In this document: positions 1-4,196 of the stretch, in pieces
How the letters are laid out: each line of letters begins with the position of its first letter
Numbering within the stretch: position 1 is the stretch's first letter
Position numbers and translations under genes: made by a program
Notes under the pieces: generated by a model
What the model was told of the DNA's origin: nothing
Database searches by the model: none
Seen by the model: only the letters and a program-made list of their open reading frames with translations
Assembly (NCBI GenBank): GCA_012518475.1
Contig: JAAYSB010000061.1
Coordinates: 1-5,593, forward strand
Source of the DNA: Intrasporangiaceae bacterium
Lineage (GTDB): Bacteria > Actinomycetota > Actinomycetes > Actinomycetales > Dermatophilaceae
Length of the DNA stretch: 5,593 nt
Reading direction: 5' to 3'

Positions 1-19
1 CGAGGAGGAGCGGCCGTGA
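1..19 (+). CDS. Possible 3' end of an upstream gene, perhaps a third paralog (partial)
   Basis: Reading from base 2, codons GAG GAG GAG CGG CCG TGA give E-E-E-R-P-stop. The two full paralogs in this window have WPLEER near their C-termini, encoded by CTCGAGGAGCG, and the edge sequence CGAGGAGGAGCGG resembles that stretch with one extra GAG. It could be the last residues of a third copy lying just outside the window. Six codons are too few to establish homology, and Glu/Arg-rich termini are common in high-GC genomes, so this is only a hint. Bases 20-44 hold nothing I can identify. Confidence 0.2.
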
Positions 20-44
20 CCCGCAGGCGGGGTCCCAGGTGCGC

Positions 45-127
45 GGGGGCGGGGTTCTTCCATTAGGTCTCCGAAACTGCCTCCGGTAGAATGAATTATG
101 TTGGAAAACAAGGATATTGGAGAGAAA
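45..127 (+). promoter_or_regulatory. Promoter and leader of the first paralog (duplicated module, copy A)
   Basis: A G-rich block GGGGGCGGGGTTC (45-57) is followed by a -35-like TAGGTC (64-69), a 17-bp spacer and a good -10 hexamer TAGAAT (87-92). This predicts transcription starting near base 98. The leader then carries a Shine-Dalgarno GGAGAG (119-124) ahead of TTG 128. The whole stretch aligns without gaps to 1437-1520 upstream of the second paralog; by hand count about 55 of 84 positions match over 45-128. The best conserved parts are the G-rich block, TAGGT, TCCGGT plus GAAT around the -10, and ATTGGAG at the ribosome site. The -35 is far from TTGACA, so an alternative sigma factor or an activator is possible. 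Confidence 0.55.
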
Positions 128-718
128 TTGACCGAGACATGGACGCCTCAGGACGACGCAATCCTCGAGGCTCGGAGAGTGGCGAAGATGGCGAGCGACA
201 CGGTGACCTGGGCGGCAGACCAGGCGGAGACCGTCGGCGAGGAGGGCACCACCATTGAGCTGCACGACCGGGCGAACCACTCCGCCGGCGTCTCCTGGGG
301 GTTCTGTGCAGAGGTGACCACCGAACCGGAGAGCCCCTGGGCTGTCCTGAGAGCGTGCATCGGCGACCGGGTCCGCCCGGGGCACGAGGCCGAGCTGGAC
401 CGAGTCATCGAGGCCGTCAACCTCCGAGGGGACTCGGACTGGCGCAGCGTCGAGTTCAACGCGCCACCCTTCCGCTACGTCCGCGAGGACGACCTTGTCT
501 TCCTCGAGGCGCGGTACCAGCCGGACCAGCTGAACGACAAGCACATGTACTGGCTCAACTGGCACTTCGACTGCGTGATGATGAACCACACTCCCGACGA
601 CGAGTTCGAGCCGCACCTGATGGCGGACCACGTGGAGGACGACGACGACTGCGTCTGTGACGACTGCTGGCCGCTCGAGGAGCGGAACCAGACCGTCGTC
701 ACGTACCCGGCGCCCTGA
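128..718 (+). CDS. Unknown protein with C-terminal CxCxxC Asp-rich motif (paralog A)
   Basis: I do not recognise the family. From TTG 128 the product is 196 residues, acidic and without signal peptide or membrane segment, so probably cytoplasmic. About 70 N-terminal residues are absent from the second paralog at 1521-1940. The shared region has VRPGHEA (about residues 82-88), a Trp-rich middle (YWLNWHFD), an Asn-His pair, FEPHLMADH (160-168) and a tail DDCVCDDCWPLEER with Cys 175, 177 and 180. Conserved His, Cys and Asp residues suggest a metal site; that is inference. Start choice: an in-frame ATG lies at 98, exactly where a leaderless transcript could begin, but TTG 128 has GGAGAG upstream with a 5-base gap from GGAG. 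The same leader and ribosome site precede the paralog, where this stretch cannot be coding because of an in-frame stop at 1494. A 206-residue form from ATG 98 remains possible. The lipoprotein gene starts 26 bases downstream. Confidence 0.8.
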   Translation: MTETWTPQDDAILEARRVAKMASDTVTWAADQAETVGEEGTTIELHDRANHSAGVSWGFCAEVTTEPESPWAVLRACIGDRVRPGHEAELDRVIEAVNLRGDSDWRSVEFNAPPFRYVREDDLVFLEARYQPDQLNDKHMYWLNWHFDCVMMNHTPDDEFEPHLMADHVEDDDDCVCDDCWPLEERNQTVVTYPAP

Positions 719-731
719 GTCGCACGCTCTG

Positions 732-744
732 TAGGGTTGAGACC
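732..744 (+). promoter_or_regulatory. -10 element for a leaderless lipoprotein transcript
   Basis: TAGGGT (732-737) fits TANNNT and lies 7 bases before ATG 745, the usual spacing for leaderless messages in actinobacteria. No Shine-Dalgarno site is visible before ATG 745 (the preceding bases are GTTGAGACC). No consensus -35 is seen in the end of the previous gene. Read-through from the upstream paralog is also possible, since no terminator fits in the 26-base gap. Confidence 0.5.
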
Positions 745-1293
745 ATGATGAAGAAGAGTCGTGTGAGGAACTCGGTCCTGACCATTGCCGCACTGGGGGC
801 GGCGTTGAGTCTGTCAGCCTGTGGCGGGGGGAGCTCTGAGGAGACCCAGGCCAAGGAAGCGATCTCGGCGAGCTTCCTCGAGACAGGAGACGACACCTTC
901 GTCGTCGACGAGTCCCAGGCCGACTGTGTCGGCGACGGACTCGTCGACGAGATCGGAGTCGATGGCCTCAAGGAATACGGCCTCCTCAACGAGGACGGGA
1001 CCCTCTCTGAGGGGCTCGACGGATCGATGGGGATGAGCGATGAAGACGGTCAGCGCGCCGCGGACGTGATGTCCGACTGCCTCGACATCAAGGAGGCCAT
1101 GATGGCTTCCTTTGCTGAGGAGGCGGAGGAGGGCGACGAGGCTACCGTGCAGTGCATGGATGAGGCACTCACCGATGAGACCCTCAACGAGTTCCTGAAG
1201 ATGCTCTTCACCGGCGACGAGCAGGCCGCACAGCAGTTGCTGGTGACCGAAGAGCTGATGCAGTGCATGCTCTCCGCCGAGCTCGGCGGCTGA
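745..1293 (+). CDS. Acidic four-cysteine lipoprotein of unknown function
   Basis: The 182-residue product starts with a lipoprotein signal: basic MMKKSRVRNS, a hydrophobic stretch to about residue 22, then lipobox LSAC with Cys26 as the acylated residue, followed by a GGGSS tether. It should be anchored on the outer face of the cytoplasmic membrane. The mature part is strongly acidic, probably helical, and has four cysteines (61, 112, 137, 174), enough for two disulfides. It looks internally duplicated: C61-VGDGLVDEIGVDGLK resembles C137-MDEALTDETLNEFLK, and each half ends in a second Cys near a DE/Q/A-rich helix. Small secreted proteins of this type are common and uncharacterised in actinobacteria; I cannot assign a function. 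Two consecutive ATG codons (745, 748) could both serve. It sits between two paralogous genes, so a functional link is possible but unproven. Confidence 0.85.
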   Translation: MMKKSRVRNSVLTIAALGAALSLSACGGGSSEETQAKEAISASFLETGDDTFVVDESQADCVGDGLVDEIGVDGLKEYGLLNEDGTLSEGLDGSMGMSDEDGQRAADVMSDCLDIKEAMMASFAEEAEEGDEATVQCMDEALTDETLNEFLKMLFTGDEQAAQQLLVTEELMQCMLSAELGG

Positions 1294-1325
1294 CGACTCC
1301 ACGCGGAGGCGGCGCCGGGGAAGCC

Positions 1326-1360
1326 GTCAGGGTCCTCCTGACCGTCGTTCCCGGAACGAC
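1326..1360 (+). terminator. Two short hairpins after the lipoprotein gene
   Basis: GTCAGG (1326-1331) pairs with CCTGAC (1337-1342) over a 5-base loop. Directly after it, GTCGTTCCCGGAACGAC (1344-1360) is a perfect palindrome of two 8-base arms around one base. The latter is followed by TTCATCC rather than a T-run. They start 33 bases after the lipoprotein stop. They may be part of a terminator cluster with the hairpin at 1376-1411, or the palindrome may be a protein-binding site for the downstream promoter. Confidence 0.4.
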
Positions 1361-1375
1361 TTCATCCGTCCCTGC

Positions 1376-1411
1376 CCGGCCCGGCTGACCCCTTGAGGGT
1401 CGCCGGGTCGG
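1376..1411 (+). terminator. Strong GC hairpin, likely terminator of the lipoprotein gene
   Basis: The left arm 1376-1391 (ending CCCGGC-T-GACCC) pairs with the right arm 1397-1411 (GGGTC-GCCGGG-TCGG) over loop CTTGA. This gives about 15 pairs with one bulged T and one G-U. No T-tract follows, which is usual for actinobacterial terminators. It lies 83 bases past the lipoprotein stop and just before the promoter module of the second paralog, so it would insulate that promoter. Confidence 0.5.
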
Positions 1412-1436
1412 CCGGGGTTGTCGGCTGCCGGATGGA

Positions 1437-1520
1437 GGGGGCGGGGTTCGCCGCCTAGGTGTTCCAGTCCTGGTCCGGTGGAATTGATTCCTTTGAGAGA
1501 CAATGGAATTGGAGGAAACT
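1437..1520 (+). promoter_or_regulatory. Promoter and leader of the second paralog (duplicated module, copy B)
   Basis: The G-rich block GGGGGCGGGGTTC (1437-1449) is identical to copy A. A -35-like TAGGTG (1456-1461) is followed after 17 bp by TGGAAT (1479-1484) as the -10, predicting a start near 1490. The leader carries GGAGG (1511-1515, written as GGAGGA to 1516) 5-6 bases before GTG 1521. Spacing from -10 to start codon is 42 bases here and 41 in copy A. The -10 differs from copy A at one position (A to G at its second base), which may make this promoter weaker. Confidence 0.55.
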
Positions 1521-1940
1521 GTGCCGCTATGGAGCCCTGACCCGGTGAGGTTCATCGAGACACTCACCGGACACACTGGTGACCTGGTCCGACCCGGACA
1601 CGAGGCCGCCGTCGACGCTGTCGTCACGGTAGCCAACCGTGAGGCGGCGGAGGAGGCCGTCACGGACGTGCCTACGTCCCCCTTCATCTATCACCGCGAC
1701 GGCGACAGGGTCATGGTGTCGGTGCACTTCCACCCCCAGGACCTCACCCCGCAGCAGATCAGGTGGGTGGAGCGGTGCTGGGAGGTCTATCACGTGAACC
1801 ACGTCCGCGATGACCTCTTCGAGCCGCACATGATGGCAGTCCACTTCGACGACACCGACGACTGCGTCTGCGACGACTGCTGGCCCCTCGAGGAGCGACC
1901 CGGCTATCGAGCCGGGGCCTCAGCTGCCCCGACCTGTTGA
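1521..1940 (+). CDS. Unknown protein with C-terminal CxCxxC Asp-rich motif (paralog B)
   Basis: This is a 139-residue relative of the gene at 128-718, lacking that protein's first ~70 residues; family not recognised. It shows DLVRPGHEA (21-29), a Trp-containing middle (RWVERCWEVYHVNH), FEPHMMAVH (100-108) and DDCVCDDCWPLEER (113-126, Cys 115, 117, 120). A short tail follows, ending in Cys 139. It has no signal peptide or membrane segment. The 3' block 1818-1897 matches 605-684 of the other copy at 70 of 80 bases by hand count, so the tail is conserved in DNA as well as protein. Start choice: GTG 1521 has GGAGG at ideal distance, whereas in-frame ATG 1503 has only a weak GAGAGA two bases away. 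From ATG 1503 the protein would be 145 residues. The gene is convergent with the dehydrogenase, 3 bases between stop codons. Confidence 0.8.
   Translation: MPLWSPDPVRFIETLTGHTGDLVRPGHEAAVDAVVTVANREAAEEAVTDVPTSPFIYHRDGDRVMVSVHFHPQDLTPQQIRWVERCWEVYHVNHVRDDLFEPHMMAVHFDDTDDCVCDDCWPLEERPGYRAGASAAPTC
1899..1916 (+). terminator. Hairpin in the last codons of paralog B
   Basis: CCCGGCT (1899-1905) pairs with AGCCGGG (1910-1916) over the tetraloop ATCG. An overlapping alternative pairs GGGGC (1914-1918) with GCCCC (1926-1930). It lies inside the coding tail, 22 bases before the stop. It could act as a terminator between the convergent genes or be chance in GC-rich DNA. Confidence 0.3.
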
Positions 1941-1943
1941 GCA

Positions 1944-3185
1944 CTAGGGTCGGAAGGTCACCTTGACCGCTGCGGCAGCCGGCCCGGCTGCCGCGGTGGT
2001 CAGGGCCGTGCGGAACTGCTCGAGGGCGAACTCGTGGGTGACGATCCCATCGATTCGATAGCCCGGTTCCGCGAGCCACTCGATCACCTGGCTGAAGGCG
2101 GTCCGGCCGCCGAGGGCCGGCTCCGGACCGGAGTTGATCGTCCCCTGGATGGTCAATTGACGCGCCCAGACGAGGGACCAGTCGACCAGCTGCACGCCGG
2201 CGGCACCGACGAGGACGAGCATCCCGGTCGGACGGAGCATCCGCATCCCGAGGTCGATCGTCGAGCGGGCTCCGACGCAGTCGAACACCGCATCGACACC
2301 CTGCTCGAGGATGACCTGCTGCTGCATGGGCGGGCGGGGGCGGACCAGCCTCCCGCCGTCCGTCTCGGCGAGGGTCTCGATCGCCGCATTGCCGGCGGGG
2401 AGAAGCCGTGAAGCACCGACCTCCATCGCCCTGGTGCCGCCGAAGTCTCCGGGAGCGACGACGGCGATGTCGAGATCGGGGTGGAGCAGCCGCAGGGCGG
2501 CCGTGACGAGAAGTCCGACCGTGCCTGGCCCGATGACGACGACGCGGTCGCCGGTGCGCTGCCACCGCAGGGCGGCATGCAGGCTGATGGCGGCAGGTTC
2601 GGCGAGGACGGCCCGGCGCGCCGGGATGTCCGCCACGGCATACGCGAGCGACTCGTGCGTGACCAGGGACTCCGACCAGCCTCCGCCGACGGTGAGGTCG
2701 AAGCCGGTGCCGGGCGAGACGCAGCCGAGCGTTCCGGGTTGGTCGAACCGAAGGCACGTCCCGGGGTGCCCTTGCGCGCACTGGCGGCAGAGGTCCTCGA
2801 ATCCCCGCTGCGCGCACGCGATGACGGGGTCGATGACGACCCGGTCACCCTCACGCAGGTTCCGGACGCCCCGGCCGGTCTCAGTCACGACGCCGACCAC
2901 CTCGTGGCCGAGGACCTGGCGCGGTGAGGTCCAGAAAGCGGAGAGCCGCGGCGAGTCCTTGGCGAGGGCGATCCCGAGGTCGCTACCGCATACTCCGGCG
3001 AGCTCCGGGGCGATCCGCACCCAGCCGTCGGCTGCCGGGAGGGTCGGGACGGGGAGATCACGTTCGAGGCGGACCACCCCACCGGGTCCCCAGCCGGTGC
3101 GGCGACCCATGCCGCGGGGGAGGAGTCGGCCGGCCGTGGCCAGCGCATACCGGTGCAGTGCGGTGTCCGCGATGACCGCACGCAT
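1944..3185 (-). CDS. Zinc-dependent medium-chain alcohol dehydrogenase
   Basis: A 413-residue zinc-type MDR dehydrogenase, expected to oxidise an alcohol or polyol with NAD(P) in the cytoplasm; the substrate cannot be told from sequence. N-terminal catalytic domain: ELAGVCGSD gives the zinc ligand Cys66, GHE gives His94 and Glu95, and LAEP holds Glu196. The structural zinc lobe has Cys124, 133, 136 and 144, with an 8-residue gap after the first Cys instead of the usual two. A GGGWSES motif (168-173) follows. Rossmann domain: VVVIGPGTVG gives GxGxxG at 219-224, and VFDCVG is the usual strand near the cofactor. At ~413 residues it is longer than the typical ~350. Start choice: ATG 3185 begins MRAVIADTAL, as family members do; GTG 3203 is an alternative, and neither has a clear ribosome site. 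It follows the DUF4352 gene on the same strand but a strong stem-loop separates them. It most resembles threonine/sorbitol dehydrogenase-like proteins (COG1063 type). Confidence 0.9.
   Translation of the reverse strand: MRAVIADTALHRYALATAGRLLPRGMGRRTGWGPGGVVRLERDLPVPTLPAADGWVRIAPELAGVCGSDLGIALAKDSPRLSAFWTSPRQVLGHEVVGVVTETGRGVRNLREGDRVVIDPVIACAQRGFEDLCRQCAQGHPGTCLRFDQPGTLGCVSPGTGFDLTVGGGWSESLVTHESLAYAVADIPARRAVLAEPAAISLHAALRWQRTGDRVVVIGPGTVGLLVTAALRLLHPDLDIAVVAPGDFGGTRAMEVGASRLLPAGNAAIETLAETDGGRLVRPRPPMQQQVILEQGVDAVFDCVGARSTIDLGMRMLRPTGMLVLVGAAGVQLVDWSLVWARQLTIQGTINSGPEPALGGRTAFSQVIEWLAEPGYRIDGIVTHEFALEQFRTALTTAAAGPAAAAVKVTFRP
1966..1997. repeat. GC palindrome at the 3' end of the dehydrogenase gene
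   Basis: GCGGCAGCCGG (1972-1982) is the exact reverse complement of CCGGCTGCCGC (1984-1994), with one base between. The match continues as ACC (1966-1968) with GGT (1995-1997) across a 3-base bulge. It encodes the Ala-rich end of the dehydrogenase, and lies 26 bases past the stop of the convergent paralog B. It could stop transcription of paralog B, as the region between the stop codons is only 3 bp. Alternating Ala/Pro codons can produce such palindromes by chance. Confidence 0.35.
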
Positions 3186-3224
3186 CGTCGTCCGGGAAGT
3201 CACGGAACCATGGTGCCGCACGCA

Positions 3225-3269
3225 CGCAGTGGGAGTGTGGATCCCCCGCCGACCCACACTCCCACTGCG
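3225..3269 (-). terminator. Perfect 16-bp stem-loop after the DUF4352 gene
   Basis: CGCAGTGGGAGTGTGG (3225-3240) and its exact reverse complement (3254-3269) flank a 13-base loop. On the - strand the stem begins 9 bases after the stop codon of the DUF4352 gene, the normal place for an intrinsic terminator. No U-tract follows, as is common in actinobacteria. It also lies about 40 bases upstream of the dehydrogenase start, so an operator role for that gene is an alternative. Confidence 0.7.
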
Positions 3270-3278
3270 CTCCCTCAC

Positions 3279-4019
3279 CTACTTGAGCGAGACGATCACC
3301 CCACCCGAGAACATCGAGTCGTGCAGCTCGATCTCGACGGGAGTGGCCCCCTCCGGCATGTCGAACACGAGCGTTCCGCTCATCGTGTTGCCGGGGTTGA
3401 TGTCCGTGAGCCACAGGTCGTTGTCGTCCATGTAGATCGCGGCGCTCGAGTTGGCGTCGAAGGTACGGCCCTGCTCGTCACGGACCTGCTGGTTGCTGTC
3501 CGACATCATCTGGGCCTCGTCGCCGATGTTCGTCACGCTGATGTGGACGAGGTGGAACCGCCCCTGCGCCTTCTCGCTGAGGAACTCGCTGCCCAGTTCT
3601 GTGCCGCCGTCCTCGACGCCGGTGACGACGAACTCGAACTTCCCGTCGCGGACCGGGTCGCCGATGCCGGGCTGCTCCTCGGCCGGCTCCGCCTCGGGCT
3701 CCGCGGGCTCCTCAGCCGCCGCCTCGTCAGTGGCTGCCTCCTCCTCCGTGGTGGCGTCCTCGGTGGGATCTGCAGAGTCCTCCGCGGGCTGGTCCTCAGC
3801 AGTGTCGGTTGCGGTGGTGCCGCTCGCTGGGGTCTGCGTGCCGGAGTCGTCGCCGCCGATGAGGCTGGACAGGACGAAGAACAAGACGAGCGCGAGGATG
3901 ACGGTGAGGATCTTGTGCCGTGCGAACCAGCTCTTCTCCTTGGCCGGGGGCTCCGGCGCGGGCGGGTTGGCCGGCTGCCAGTCGGGGTGCGGCTGCTGCG
4001 GGGCTGGGGTCTGTGACAT
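3279..4019 (-). CDS. Membrane-anchored DUF4352 domain protein
   Basis: This 246-residue protein has four parts. First comes a short Pro/Gln-rich cytoplasmic N-terminus (1-30). Next is one hydrophobic segment (about 37-54, ILTVILALVLFFVLSSLIGG) preceded by basic KEKSWFARHK, so the rest is outside the cell. Then there is a flexible Thr/Ala/Glu/Pro linker (57-116) and a C-terminal DUF4352 domain (about 117-246). The domain shows the family's opening PGIGDPVRDGKFEFVVTGV, then the strand LVHISVTNIGDEAQ, and the closing PVEIELHDSMF. DUF4352 folds as an immunoglobulin-like beta sandwich related to MPT63; its role is not established, though ligand binding or stress roles have been suggested for relatives. 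Start: ATG 4019 has AAAGGA (4034-4029) 9 bases upstream; the reading frame stays open to 4646 but that part only shadows the kinase gene. It is divergent from the two-component operon and is closed by the stem-loop at 3225-3269. Confidence 0.9.
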   Translation of the reverse strand: MSQTPAPQQPHPDWQPANPPAPEPPAKEKSWFARHKILTVILALVLFFVLSSLIGGDDSGTQTPASGTTATDTAEDQPAEDSADPTEDATTEEEAATDEAAAEEPAEPEAEPAEEQPGIGDPVRDGKFEFVVTGVEDGGTELGSEFLSEKAQGRFHLVHISVTNIGDEAQMMSDSNQQVRDEQGRTFDANSSAAIYMDDNDLWLTDINPGNTMSGTLVFDMPEGATPVEIELHDSMFSGGVIVSLK

Positions 4020-4096
4020 GGTGCGGGTTCCTTTCGTCGGGCACCGGTGGTGATGTGGCCCCAGTCCATCCCGGGCGCTGCCCGTACGTCCCCGGT

Positions 4097-4158
4097 CGAT
4101 CGGATGGACCGGACCAGCCGATCGGGGGAGGTTCCGGGTTGCAGGATGACCCGATCGG
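4097..4158. promoter_or_regulatory. Three phased CGATCGG sites in the divergent intergenic region
   Basis: CGATCGG starts at 4097, 4119 and 4152: spacings of 22 and 33 bp, both multiples of 11, so the sites would face the same side of the helix. The last two are embedded in a 13-base direct repeat CCGATCGGGGGAG (4118-4130 and 4151-4163), and each contains the 8-bp palindrome CCGATCGG. The third site is a further 33 bp from the kinase -10 at 4185. This layout suits an oligomeric activator or repressor acting on the kinase promoter, perhaps the operon's own response regulator. No binding protein can be named from the sequence. Confidence 0.4.
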
Positions 4159-4184
4159 GGGAGAGGACTGTCGGTGCCGTCGCC

Positions 4185-4196
4185 TAGTTTGGAGTC
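4185..4196 (+). promoter_or_regulatory. -10 element for a leaderless kinase transcript
   Basis: TAGTTT (4185-4190) fits TANNNT and is 6 bases from ATG 4197, which suggests transcription starting at the start codon. The GGAG at 4191-4194 is only two bases from ATG, too close to be a good ribosome site. No convincing -35 is seen, which fits dependence on an activator bound at the upstream CGATCGG sites. Confidence 0.5.

Noticed and set aside
29..54. Possible G-quadruplex in the G-rich block before paralog A
   Set aside because: Runs of four or five G are present but only three long ones with an uneven fourth GG; conservation of the block is better explained as a promoter element.
148..459. - strand frame inside paralog A
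   Set aside because: The + strand gene is supported by a paralog and conserved motifs; the reverse frame is not conserved.
128..1940. Toxin-antitoxin or phage-defence system
   Set aside because: No toxin, nuclease, protease or DNA-binding motif is visible in the paralogs or the lipoprotein; the idea rests only on tandem layout.
1759..2817. 352-codon Arg/Pro-rich open frame on the - strand
   Set aside because: It overlaps the dehydrogenase in another frame, with composition typical of out-of-frame GC-rich DNA.
2311..3435. 374-codon open frame on the + strand across the dehydrogenase
   Set aside because: It is antisense to a well-supported MDR dehydrogenase, has low-complexity Arg/Ser/Pro composition and no domain; typical high-GC shadow.
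4064..4109. Inverted repeat GTCCATCC / GGATGGAC 30 bp apart
   Set aside because: Only 8 bp per arm with a long spacer in GC-rich DNA; no flanking support, though it overlaps the first CGATCGG site.
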